DNA of 64,000 bases from NCBI GenBank assembly GCA_013115145.1, contig JAAPAO010000095.1:16005-80004 (forward strand), read 5' to 3'. The notes beneath the pieces were generated by a model. That model had not been told where the DNA came from. It worked only from the letters and a program-made list of their open reading frames with translations, and made no database searches. The position numbers and the translations under genes are program-made. Positions within the stretch are counted from its first letter, which is position 1. Each line of letters begins with the position of its first letter. Source of the DNA: Perkinsus chesapeaki. Its lineage: Eukaryota > Perkinsozoa > Perkinsida > Perkinsidae. Positions 1-10,441 of the stretch are shown here, piece by piece.

Positions 1-1177
1 GTACCCCTCGCCTTCCACTGGGCGACATGCATTAAACTAAATACCTTACTTAACAGACTCGAACACAACAAAGACTAGCCATTATAGCGACGACGACTGC
101 TGCTGAAGCCTTTCATAAGGAGATTAATGGCAACGACCTCGATGCTGCCTTTCGCCGCCGACCATCATCAATAGGACACCTTCGATCCCCCCGTGCAGTC
201 CCATGCGGGGCTAGTAGGAATTCTTAACGACGTAAAAGGGTCATTGCCATTGGATATGAGCATATGAATTAGAGCTGGTCTTTAACCACACGTCGACTAT
301 CAACTACGTAGTTAGCAATGACAAAGTTCTATACAGCTTCCTACGTATCAGACGGAAGTGCACTTGAAGTTATTCCACAGAGGCTTCCCAGCATTAATTA
401 TACAGGCCACTACATTTATATAGCATCTCCTCCTGGAATGGATCCGGTCTACGAAAGTCGGAGCTTGCGGAATTAATCATTTCCAGTTTTGTAAGCACCG
501 GGTGTGACCACCATCCAACAGAACGGTAGTTCTACCTCTTTTCTGCGACATTGATCTCTACTGTGAACTTCCAAAAAGCTTTACATCCGTCGAGAATTCT
601 TATGAATTCTTGTTGAATAAATATGCCTTAAAATTGACATCACACAAATAAACTGCCTTCACTCCATAGTAAAAGTCTACAAGTCAACAGCAGGAGGAGG
701 AGCAGGAGGAGGAGGACGAGGTCGATTCTGCATCGAGCCAGGACGTATATTAGGGAGGGCTGCCTGACTTTGACCCACTGCATGCACTTCGTCGATCGTA
801 TTACACAGTGGTATGAACAATACCAGGAATAGTACCTTAGCATTCTCAGTAAGCGACGCTTCAAGTTGCGCCGATCTCGAGAGGGACAACTTGCACAAAG
901 GCGGCGACATGAACAGGAAAACAACTGACACTCAGGACCTGATATAGAGCTAATCAAAGTATAAAGCCTTACCATTGGAAGTAGCAACTCCGCTACTCAT
1001 ATACAGTAACAGGTAAATAATTCTAAGTAAAGAGGGGACTGCCATTTACACTGTTAAATTCTGGTGCGGACCGTGCTCCACGGCTAGCGCTAGCGGCGAT
1101 AAGTTCTCAGTGCAGTCGGTAGTTTAACCTTCAAAGTATCTTAGCCTTACCTAGTTTATTTAATAAGATTCTTCCTC
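1..1177. other. No gene assigned (upstream flank)
   Basis: I see no recognisable gene here. The best candidate is a short minus-strand reading frame at 677-931 (84 aa). It has a hydrophobic stretch followed by a Pro-rich tail (RPRPPPPAPPP) and could be a small secreted protein, but nothing else supports it. Confidence 0.4.
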
Positions 1178-2087
1178 ATGGCTAATAAAGGGTTTGTTCC
1201 AACATTTAAAGACCTTTACCATGCAGCAGATGGTGAGAGCTACAACTGGAGTAATGGTATGTTCACCGATTGGTGTAAAGATCCTTGGATTGCTTTGGTG
1301 AGTCATTACACCATCATGGATTTCATTTTTGCACTGATAATCGGCAGGCTATTAAGTGACCGTGAAATACACCAAAGCCTCTAGATCATGAACCGAAAAT
1401 ATCGAAATGGTACTTCAACGATATATCGAGCACTTCGAGAACCGGCTGGCTTTCACTCATAAAATTTGACGACCAGAGGGCTTTGCTTCCGGACTTTACG
1501 TATAAGAGGGCTTTGGTGTTACACAGTCAGATTTGAAGTTGAATAACTCTCAATCTTTCCCATCGAACCTATTCAGGGATCCTTTTTCTGCATACCATGC
1601 GCTCGTGGTATGTTAACCCAGAAGACAAGTACCGGAGACTTCCTGCCTTCTTGCCTCATGAATTGCGTATGTCCATGCTTTGCCGATTGCAGTCATAATA
1701 TAGCAGCAAGGCAGCAAATACGTGATGAATACGGTGTGCAAGGTGAGGGGTACTTGGTGATATCTCATACCGTATTCTTATTATCAGGGACAATATTGGA
1801 GGATTACTGTCTGTTGGGTTGCAGGCCTTGCTCAGCCGCACAGGAACTCAACCAATTGGGAGTCAACTCTGACGTCATCGAGAGTGACGTAAGCCCCCTT
1901 AATAGTTTCAGCTGCCTAGAGCGGATGATAGGTACGACAAGCTGTTGACAACATGAGAAGCAGCAAGAACACCCCAGACACCAGCACACACCAACAGGCT
2001 TTCGGCCAGGCCGCTGCCGGAAGCTCGCCAAGCACTGCTCCAGCAACAGCTGCTGCTCCTGTACAGGATACAATGAATGCCGCATAA
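1178..2087 (+). CDS. PLAC8 (Cys-rich) family protein, copy 1
   Basis: Four exons, 1178-1297, 1577-1742, 1788-1888 and 1932-2087, join in phase to a 180-aa protein. After an N-terminal segment with YNWSNGMFTDW comes the Cys-rich PLAC8 core: FFCIPCARG, then LPSCLMNCVCPCFADCSHN, then DYCLLGCRPCSAAQEL. The tail is Ala/Ser/Pro-rich. PLAC8 proteins are small membrane-associated proteins whose molecular role varies (cell number regulators, Ca2+ or metal transport, placenta-specific 8), so a precise function cannot be assigned. This is the first of three tandem copies with the same intron positions; introns 2 and 3 are 45 and 43 nt, while intron 1 is 279 nt. The start is the first ATG and is aligned with the paralogues. 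Confidence 0.9.
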
Positions 2088-2372
2088 GCTCGGCAATAGC
2101 CATTATTGAATCACCACCAACTTCGATGGGTTGTTCACTTCCTTAGTGCCACTAAGGAGTATATTTTACATCCAAATGACCACCCCAAGTGTTTCCAGCT
2201 CAATCTTGATTTGTGTTCAAAAGTTTGCAAGTGTTATTTCGTTAGTCGAGTAAGTCTGAGGACAATGAAGGGCCCATAAGACGCGGGTCATCATCTGTGG
2301 GTGGTTCAGGGAGTTTGTAATGCAACCAGCAGAGGCTCACCTTAACTTAGCCATACCAGTCACATTACCGCT

Positions 2373-3001
2373 ATGTCTAATAACCCCGGATTCCAGCATA
2401 CATTTGATGAACTCTATGAACCTGCCGATGGCAAGGACTATAATTGGACCAATGGTCTCTTCAGTGGATGGCTTAGCAACGTCCCGGTTTGCATGGTATG
2501 CGTTAAGGTGAGCCAGCAGCAGCAGGTGGTCACTGCTACTGTTAGGCCTCTTTATGCTGCTTTTCCTGCTCTCGTGGATATCTAACCGCCAAGGCCGGTG
2601 GTAACTTCTGGCCGTCATGCCTAATGAACACCCTTGGATGTGGACTGGGTGATTGCAGCCATAATATTGTGGCGCGCCGATCTGTTCGTCATCAGCATGG
2701 TATCCAAGGTAGGCTGTACGATAGTAATGATTAATCCATTGCCGATTATCATCAGGCACAATTGTCGAGGATTACTGCCAGCTAGCTTGCTGCCCCGCGT
2801 GCTCTGCTGCCCAAGAACTTAACCAACTAGGTGTCACTACTGATATGGTTAAGAGTGATGTAAGTGCCAGGTGTTGTGGTATCTCTGTATTGTTATTATT
2901 AGTATCGTAACCGTAAAACAATGGCATCAACCACTCCCCTCGAGACCTCGGCTGCGCCTACTCCTGTGCAGACAGCACCGGTTCAGGACAATATGAATTG
3001 A
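2373..3001 (+). CDS. PLAC8 (Cys-rich) family protein, copy 2
   Basis: Four exons, 2373-2495, 2546-2708, 2756-2859 and 2903-3001, give a 162-aa protein. The order matches copy 1: an N-terminal YNWTNGLFSGW segment, then CCFSCSRG, PSCLMNTLGCGLGDCSHN and DYCQLACCPACSAAQEL, then a short Thr/Ala/Pro tail that ends QDNMN, close to the end of copy 1. All three introns are 43-50 nt and fall at the same codons as in copies 1 and 3, so the copies arose by tandem gene duplication rather than retroposition. A role at the plasma membrane is inferred from the family only. Confidence 0.9.
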
Positions 3002-3438
3002 TATATCTTGATCATTATTTTCATCTTAGTCGATCCGTGGCACATGCCCGACTTTTGATAATCCTTTCTTATTGCCAATTCCCCTTGAGTTTGTAAAGAG
3101 AATTTCACACATGTCCACTCGTTCTCAGAGCTAATCTCAGAGCAACAGGCCAATACCGATACTTACAGTCTTGCAAACACCCCGGGCCTGAACGATCACA
3201 GCAGTGACTGCTAAATGTGTGGCCGCGTACGCTTGGGCGAGCGCTAAAGTTTTAATGCAATGTGCAGGAACATTGTTATTGTCGCTTGGCGCTTCCGTGT
3301 CTCAGATAGGGCGATAGCTCTGCCCTGGTTCCTGAGTCTTCGCCAGTCAGCCCACTCTTTGCTGTCTGGACGTCTCAACGATTCCTCTTTCGGTGTCTCA
3401 TGCTGCTCGAATTGAATGAGTTCAGTTGATCTTTAATA
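3002..3438. other. Spacer between PLAC8 copies 2 and 3
   Basis: I see no coding frame, tRNA or repeat here. It presumably holds the 3' end of copy 2 and the promoter of copy 3. Confidence 0.5.
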
Positions 3439-4027
3439 ATGTGCTCCAAGTTCATCCCAACCTTGAAGGAGCTCATCTCAGCAGCTGATGGTAAGGATGA
3501 TGGATGGAAGAATGGTCTCCTCACTGGTTGGATCAAGAACCCTCCTATGTGTTTGGTAATCCTATCCCCCTTCTATCATATAAGCCTGTCATTCAGTTCG
3601 GTTGCTGCTGTCACCCCTGCGCTCGTGGTGTTGTCGCCGCCAAGACCGATGACTCCTTTTTCCTGGCCTGCTGCATGAACTGTTGCTGCCCAGTGTGTGC
3701 TCACTGTAGCCACAACCTGCCCATGAGGAAGGCTGTTAGGGAGAAGGACAGCATCAAAGGTAATCAGCCCTCAGACGTCTTTACCGTTAGTGTATCTCTT
3801 TAGGGGACATCAGAGTCGATTGCTGTGCCATGGAAATGTGTACCTGCTGCGCCGTGACCCAGGAACTCAACCAACTCGGCGTCAAAGCCAACAAGGAGAA
3901 CTTCGAAGCTGTAGGTTTGCTCTAGCATTATGCTTGTTCACAGCCACTTGTTCAGGCCAAGGCTGGCTTAGGTGAGGAGGCCGATAAAGCGAAGGCCGAG
4001 GTAGCCCCGAAGCAAGAGAGTATGTAA
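3439..4027 (+). CDS. PLAC8 (Cys-rich) family protein, copy 3
   Basis: Four exons, 3439-3555, 3597-3759, 3804-3910 and 3956-4027, encode 152 aa. The core is the most canonical of the three: FGCCCHPCARG, LACCMNCCCPVCAHCSHN and CCAMEMCTCCAVTQELNQ. The hydrophilic tail is Lys/Glu-rich (EEADKAKAEVAPKQ) and unlike the Ser/Pro tails of copies 1 and 2, so the last exon has diverged while the core is kept. The introns are 41-45 nt and in the shared positions. As with the other copies, the molecular function is not known. Confidence 0.9.
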
Positions 4028-4174
4028 TTGAAGTGTAGATTGAGAGCATGATAGTGTTGACTGTGACTCGCCACGGACTGCATTGGCAGGTGGTATGTCA
4101 CTCAGTGAGTTAACCGTTCATTGTTGTTGTGTATTGGGAGTTATTGGGGTCACCAGGGTGGAATGTGGTTTGGG

Positions 4175-5042
4175 ATGGAGGACGCTTCATCACTAGACCG
4201 TCGGGCGCAGCTTCTCGCCGCTGGAAGGAGGCTGAGGGCAACGCTAACGGGTTTATCGAGGGGAGCTGCGAGCAGTAGCACTGTAGACAGCAGCTCCATT
4301 GGGGCCTACTCGGATGAGCCGTCGATGGCATTGGGCCAAGACATTGAGCGCTACTTTACGGAAGGTTAGGAAGCAGGCAGAGGCTACCGTGGAGCTTCAG
4401 TGTCCTCAGGGGACTCCTCCACTGGGAGAGATTCAATGCAGCTGGACGACATTACACCAGATGGCTTATCCTCGGCAGCTCAAGGAGGATACACTTGTAC
4501 ACCTGATAGCCCACCTGTATCTCCACCTCACCGTCGAGTATCGGTGCCGAGGATACCCATTGCTGGTCTACCGGTTAATCATCAAGGATCACCGGAGAGA
4601 AGTGTGAGTTCCTCGTCCGTTGCTTGCCAATGCTATCCGACTTTGGAGGAGTCCACAGCAGAGCTGCTCCGGTCTGAGCTTACTACTGTGATGGACCAGC
4701 GCCTGAGGAGACTGGAGCAATCTCTGACTGAACAACTGGCTTCACATGTGGGGAGGATTGAGGAACGATTGTTCGGTCTAGAGAAGGCTATGAGGAAGCT
4801 TCAGCCGGGTACGGATAGAGCTGCTTTGCACATTCTATTATGTCTCGTGTTCCTGTCAGGTGCTGAGATGAAACCACAGGTGTGGCGCATAGTGGATATT
4901 TGGCAAACTTCAAAGCATGCTTCCTGAATCACCAATGCTTGTCGAGCTGGCATCGATGGCTATTGAAAAATGCAAGACCTCTTTTACTGAGGCGAGTATT
5001 TCGGTGACTCGAAAACGCTCGGGACTTCCTCCGCCTCGATAG
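4175..5042 (+). CDS. Hypothetical coiled-coil protein
   Basis: I do not recognise this family. The first exon (from ATG 4175, with an in-frame ATG at 4163) runs to a GT donor at 4365. A 45-nt intron leads to exon 2 at 4410. The protein starts with a Ser/Arg-rich region (SRGAASSSTVDSSS) and Ser/Pro-rich segments, then a predicted coiled coil near 4660-4800 with LRRLEQSLTEQLASHVGRIE and LFGLEKAMRKL. A further intron (4809-4859) is likely. The C-terminal exon frame LPESPMLVELASMAIEKCK ends at TAG 5040-5042, but the splice leading into it is not settled (it would need a 34-nt intron). In exon 2 a 45-nt GTGAGT...GGAG stretch (in frame) could also be an intron. Confidence 0.55.
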
Positions 5043-5338
5043 GCATTGACAATGGGCTGCTCGGACATCGTCTGGATTTACAATGGGAATCGGGAATTGG
5101 ATGGGAGGGCACTCGAACTTCGAACTGCTGTCTGCATCGGGCGTCAGCTGCTTCCAAAACAAGACATCGACGTCGGATATTATCGCTACAATCTATCAGT
5201 AATTCCTCGGGCAGCATCGATTCTCTTCCGCTATGTGCAGCTTATACGATGATATAGATCGAAACAACAGTAGCCTCGTCGCCAAAGTTAGTTAACATAG
5301 CGCATTTTTCGACCCTTGCTTCGCAGCCTTTATTTCCT

Positions 5339-8302
5339 ATGCCCCCGGGGAAGCCTCGAGGTTTCCGGACGAAGCCATCGACGGCAATTATGAGTGATGG
5401 GAAGCAGTCGCTGCGTCATGACTTCCCTCGTCCACTGTCGAGGAGGGAGCAAGACTTCCTACATAGGGAAATGGAGCGAGAGCTGATGAAAGCTCCATCT
5501 CTACTATCAACGAGCTTCCCTCCTACTCAGCTCCTTCCAAAGCTAACAGCAATCTCCTATCACTCTAAGCTGGCCTTGTCCCTCGAGCACGCGGTGAAGG
5601 CGAGCGACGATGATCTCGATAGGGTGCTCAAGAACGTGTACGATGTCGTTGAGTCGCTGGATTCTCGAGAGCATCTTTCTTCGCCTGACCCTCGTCTGCA
5701 GGGGCTGCTGGCCCGAGTCAGCAACCGAGTAGACAAGTCATCGGTCGACACACTGTTTTACGCTGCCATGCTGGGCTATAGTATCGGCCGTTTCAACTGC
5801 GATCAGATATTCGAGGAGATATTGTCGGTTCGTCGAGTCTACGAGCTGCGGCCATTGGACTTGGTTAAGCTATTCCGCGCGAGAGCCTCGAGAGGAATGC
5901 CGACCGACAGGGAGTGGCAAATCCTGGCGTCTATGGTGACGAGCGACATTCGGCTGGAGGCGCTGGTGCCCCTATTGGAGCTACTGTCTCACGCGAAGGT
6001 CGAGGAGCCTACTTCGTGGGAGCAGGCTCTTGCATCCCTATCATGGCTCACCTTGGCTGTGCCGGAGTTTCTTGCTACACTCAGTGCACTAAAGGATTGC
6101 CCAGATGTGAACCTTGCCGCCAAGCACTGCGCTCGGGCTGTAAATGCGTTAGATGAAGGCCTAGTCTACGAGCTCCTATCCCTATCCGACCGAGACACTC
6201 TCCTGTTCACACTGGCCATCCTGAAGCACAGGTTCGAATCCCAGGTCCTCTGCCCTCATCCCTTACAGATTGAGGTGGCCGACGGGCCGGCTAGGATGCT
6301 AGCGAGGAGACTGGCTTCCGACATGAACCTCGAGCAGGCAGCGTTCCCCAGAATGTGCCGAGTTTCAATGGCCCTTGTACAGCTCGGTCGGTTGCCAGAT
6401 TGGACGGTGAAGGCCATCGAAAGTCGCCTTGCTTCACCAAGGCTTCTTCTCCTTCCTTCGGCTGGTGTTCAACCCACCGACCTCCTCAGTCTATTGTGGG
6501 CGCTTCATCGGTGGCCTAATGCCTGGCGTCGACGGCCCGAGTGGGGGGCACCTAACGGCCTCGGCGCGCAACTCCATATGGCACTTCGAGCGCACCTTAC
6601 TGCCGGTACGATGACAGCGAGAATGCTACTAACCGCCGTAGAGTGTTTGGCATCTATCACTACTAGACGAACCAAGCCGGTGCTTCTCGATGCCATGCGA
6701 GAGGCTGCTAGGCTAGCACTGGAGGAGGGAGCTGATCTCACTGTTAATGAGGTCTGCATGGCCGCCACTACCTACACTGTTCGGTTGCAGTTGGCCGCTA
6801 TAGAGCCTCAGACGGCTGTTGGGTTCCTCCAACTTGTCCATCAGGCAGGCCTGGACAAGCTCACAACACCACAGCTTGCTGACCTCTGCGAAGTACACTC
6901 GCATTCCCGAATCATAACGGGGCTTCCAGAGACCCTCGACCGGCTTGCGAAACGGCTCGAGAATACGGGCGGTCTGATTGCCCCTGCAGTAGCTGCCAGA
7001 GTGTTGGTCTCCGGTGCCAAGATGCAAATAGCAGCACCTGAGGGGTTGATACTGGCCCTTGCCAAGGCCGTTAGTGCTACCGATACTTTACATCCAAGAG
7101 TGGGGGCTCGTAGCTTATGGGGCATCATAGCTTGGCTCGCCGGACGGAAGGGTGAGCCTGGCCTGCCAGATGAGGTAGAGAAGTTGGCTTTGGCCGTAGC
7201 AACTAGGGAGTCTATGGAGACTGTGCTGGAGCATAGAGGCGTCTCGGGCATGCTGTGGCAAGCTCTAAGCTTACCGCAGACAGATCCAGTCATCCGTGAG
7301 GCGTTGGAGGGGTACAGGCATCACTTGCTAGCATTAGATCAGATCGATGAATACAAACTCATCCAGTCGGGGCGCGTTGATATTGATGGGTTGTTGGAGC
7401 AGGCGGGCCTTGGTCGAAGTGAGGAACTTATAGCTGGGGAGGACAGACGACCTCAGCTGCCTACTGGATCGGGGAAGCCAAACCCAGACCAGGGTTCCAT
7501 TGAACGTCTTCATGAATTCAAATTTGATCTAGCTCTGCCTGATGTCCCCACGGTGGGAGAAGGATCTCTGCCTGGCATTGTAGATGATGACGACGGGGAC
7601 CTTCCCGAGACGCTGAATGACATGCGTCACATTCTGGGGGAAACGTCATGGAGGGAGCTGGTCCAACTAGATGACGAGGGCATGCCACCTTCGAAAGGCA
7701 TTCAAAGTGCTTCTGAGCATCGCTTGCCCGAACTCACTGAGGAGGATCTCGACTCGCCAAAGGACGCATCCTATCTGGCCGGGCTCCGAGCGGCGGCTTT
7801 AAAGCGAACCCCTCGAGCAGCATTCCCTAAACTTCAGGGGCTCATGGCTGACATCCTCAGCGCTCTTAAAGTGTGTCAGAAGCTGCCTCGGTTGGAGAAT
7901 GAATTAGATCACGAGTGGCACAAAGACAGTGGAGGTTTTGAGTATGCGCCGAGACTGCATGAACAATTTGATCTGGATTGGCTGCACAAAGGCGCCAATA
8001 TTGGTATACGGGTTTTGGGCCCGAAAAGTTTCGCACTTGACGACCAGCGGCATCTCCTCTGTGATGCTAAGATGGCTGCATTACAGTTTGAAGGGCAAGG
8101 CATTCACGTTATAATTGTGCATTCGGATGACCTATCGGCAGCATATAAAGCTGGCGAAAGTGAGTTGAAGAAAAGAGTGAGACGCGCCAACCGTCTCCCT
8201 GAGACTTCCGACAGCTGCGCTACTCTGCGGCGAAACATCAATATTGTACTCGGTGTGGAGGAAGGGTTTGCCGAGCATTCAGTGTGCCTTCATGAATCGT
8301 AG
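5339..8302 (+). CDS. RAP-like domain protein, probable organellar RNA-binding factor
   Basis: A single 987-aa open exon, unusual among the intron-rich neighbours. The long middle part is all-helical and Leu/Ala-rich, with repeated helical hairpins like those of OPR or FASTK-type proteins. Near the C terminus (about residues 880-935) the stretch IGIRVLGPKSF, then LLCDAKMAALQFEGQGIHVIIV fits the RAP domain pattern (hydrophobic strand, GP-x-F, then K-x-x-x-L-x-x-x-G and a second strand). RAP proteins are expanded in apicomplexans and related algae and mostly act in mitochondrial or plastid RNA processing, including fragmented mitochondrial rRNAs. The Arg/Lys-rich start (PRGFRTKPSTAI) could be a transit peptide. 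Mitochondrial RNA binding is inference. The start is the first ATG of the frame. Confidence 0.7.
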   Translation: MPPGKPRGFRTKPSTAIMSDGKQSLRHDFPRPLSRREQDFLHREMERELMKAPSLLSTSFPPTQLLPKLTAISYHSKLALSLEHAVKASDDDLDRVLKNVYDVVESLDSREHLSSPDPRLQGLLARVSNRVDKSSVDTLFYAAMLGYSIGRFNCDQIFEEILSVRRVYELRPLDLVKLFRARASRGMPTDREWQILASMVTSDIRLEALVPLLELLSHAKVEEPTSWEQALASLSWLTLAVPEFLATLSALKDCPDVNLAAKHCARAVNALDEGLVYELLSLSDRDTLLFTLAILKHRFESQVLCPHPLQIEVADGPARMLARRLASDMNLEQAAFPRMCRVSMALVQLGRLPDWTVKAIESRLASPRLLLLPSAGVQPTDLLSLLWALHRWPNAWRRRPEWGAPNGLGAQLHMALRAHLTAGTMTARMLLTAVECLASITTRRTKPVLLDAMREAARLALEEGADLTVNEVCMAATTYTVRLQLAAIEPQTAVGFLQLVHQAGLDKLTTPQLADLCEVHSHSRIITGLPETLDRLAKRLENTGGLIAPAVAARVLVSGAKMQIAAPEGLILALAKAVSATDTLHPRVGARSLWGIIAWLAGRKGEPGLPDEVEKLALAVATRESMETVLEHRGVSGMLWQALSLPQTDPVIREALEGYRHHLLALDQIDEYKLIQSGRVDIDGLLEQAGLGRSEELIAGEDRRPQLPTGSGKPNPDQGSIERLHEFKFDLALPDVPTVGEGSLPGIVDDDDGDLPETLNDMRHILGETSWRELVQLDDEGMPPSKGIQSASEHRLPELTEEDLDSPKDASYLAGLRAAALKRTPRAAFPKLQGLMADILSALKVCQKLPRLENELDHEWHKDSGGFEYAPRLHEQFDLDWLHKGANIGIRVLGPKSFALDDQRHLLCDAKMAALQFEGQGIHVIIVHSDDLSAAYKAGESELKKRVRRANRLPETSDSCATLRRNINIVLGVEEGFAEHSVCLHES

Positions 8303-8456
8303 TTTCTGGAACTTGATCGACTGTTGTGTTGGAGTAGCTGAATCATCGTTATCGGATTCCGTGGAAGCGCTGGGCTAGCACAGTGCAATCTGGTCAGATG
8401 TACACTGTAGGCCATCGAAGGCGGTCCCGGAAACGCAAAATATGGCTACAAAGCTA

Positions 8457-8528
8457 GGGCTGTGCCGAGAATTGAACTCGGGACCTCTCGCACCCTAAGC
8501 GAGAATCATACCACTAGACCACACAGCC
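8457..8528 (-). tRNA. tRNA-Pro (AGG)
   Basis: On the minus strand the acceptor arms GGCTGTG and CACAGCC pair over 7 bp. The anticodon stem CTCGC/GCGAG encloses the loop TTAGGGT, giving anticodon AGG. The T arm CCGAG-TTCAATT-CTCGG is complete. The A box (TGGTCTAGTGG) and B box (GAGTTCAATTC) are in place, so it should be transcribed by Pol III from internal promoters. No intron is seen. Confidence 0.93.
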
Positions 8529-8760
8529 GATACGCTCAATATAACCGCTCGTGACTGGTGGGGGCGCTGTATTGATCCACTGAGTAACCCAACGATGCAC
8601 GATGCCGACATCAAACGTGGGACAATTCAGAGCATGCGATGGTTCAAGCGGGACAGGCTGCCAAACTAGTGATGCACCCAGTCTCCTTTTCTCCCAGAGC
8701 ACGACTCGCTTCCAACGCCGATCCGTCAATCATTACCTGCAATAAGCCATTCAGTAACAG

Positions 8761-10301
8761 TCAGGTACAGAATATTCCTACGTTTTGGCCAGCCTCCACA
8801 TCTTCCGTAGCTACTTCAGTGCCGGAATGTGGTTTAGATTGGTGGGACTCTATCAGACGGACTGCAGCCGATTCAAGATCACTCCAAGGTTTGAGTGTAT
8901 CCATCACGTCGTTGAGGAAATCTTTCTGCTGCATAATATCCTAAAAGATACCCAATGAAGGATCTGTACTGTTAAAGACTTGGTCGATATCAAAAGGAAA
9001 TTTCTGTCAGAGCTCCACGGACCGCGGTACCTTCACGGGAGCATGCCATCGGCTTCTGTCTGCCCCAAAGTTAGTCCGCGCTGACGCTATTGGTGCCCAC
9101 AGGCGGTCAACCTGTAGAACAGGTCAATGCGACCAGAAAAGATGAGTCGACTATATGCTCACCGGGAATGCAATGACGAAGATGCATGCAACAACAGCCA
9201 TCTCGATGCAGGTGAGGGTTTCCTCGAGGACCACCAGGGACTTGCGGACATTCGGTATGGACTAAAAAGGGAACAGTCTTCCCATCTATGTGTTGTATAG
9301 GCTTACCGAGTTAAACCGTATTAGACCGAGCTCGACCAGCAGCATGAGAGCTGTGTTCTGGGCCCATGGGAAGAATACGATAAACTTGATCAAGAGGAAC
9401 TTCGGAAATGGTCCGAAAGGATCGAGCATCTCTCGAGTGGCGCGATAGAGCATCCCCAACGAGTAACTGCGATGGTGAATGTAAGTATGATGAGCAGCTG
9501 CTCTCACATGGCAAGGGAGACGGACGTGTTAACTATAGCCGTCAAGGTGAGGAATGCCACTCTGTTGTCTAAGGTGTCCTCGGTGTAAATACCAAAACCA
9601 TGGCAGAGGAGCACCGCCACTGATGAGAGTGGCTTCAGTATCTGCACACATAAGAATGATATCGAATATCTTCGGGAGCCGGTAGGCAACAATATGCCTT
9701 CTTCAAAAGCCGGCCGGGCGTCGTCCTTGGCACATCGACTCCTACCACAAACTGAATGCATCCTGTCCGTAATATCCACAGCAGTTTATCATCTAATGGC
9801 ATGGGCTTTGGCATGAACCAGCATAGAGGCCAGAGCCAATGGACACGATGACCATGATCGAAGTGAAGGAGCAAGCGACGTGCTCCACCTGACAGCCAGG
9901 CAAACTACACAAACAAAACCACTGCCGTCGCTGTTACTCACCCAAGTAGTTCACATTGAGGACCATGAACATATATAGTGCATAAGCCTCGTAGGCATCT
10001 CGAATGAGGGCAAAGGCATATCTTTTGCTGGGATGGAGGACACTAGCCCAAGCACATAGGGAATAGATCGGGACAAGGAGTATTATACGCGCAATGTAAA
10101 CCTACATAGCAGTTTAATACACTCGATGTGAGAACCTAGACTAACCTGAAACTCAGGTGCCACCCACTTCCTAGCATGCATAGAGAGATGGGAAAGGGCA
10201 ACAGCTAGACAGACGCCAGTGCTGAGAGATGCTATCGCTACCGCGCTGATGGAGGGCAGACTTGGGATGAGCGTTTCAAGATACCAATAACTCGAATGCA
10301 T
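8761..10301 (-). CDS. TMEM184/OST-alpha family membrane protein
   Basis: Eight exons (10301-10146, 10101-9942, 9888-9746, 9641-9508, 9466-9307, 9261-9163, 9111-9031, 8940-8761) sum to 1113 nt, or 370 aa, with all phases consistent. Family hallmarks (Pfam solute transporter alpha, PF03619) are visible in order: RIILLVPIYSLCAW, then RDAYEAYALYMFM, then FGPFPKFLLIKFIVFF, then a late conserved CIEM. About seven membrane segments are expected. Animal OST-alpha exports bile acids and steroids. TMEM184-type members in other eukaryotes are poorly characterised, so the substrate is unknown. The C-terminal tail is acidic and soluble. The first Met is followed by a hydrophobic segment, which supports the start. 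Confidence 0.88.
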
Positions 10302-10441
10302 GTTCAGAGTAAGGTACCAACCAAGAGGGGCATTCAAAAAAGAAAGGGGCCTGGCAGAACATAGTCCAACAGTTGCACCTGATGGGAGGGCTAGCGCAAC
10401 ACTCCACCAGATCGGAGACAACGCTTATCCAGGATAGAAGT

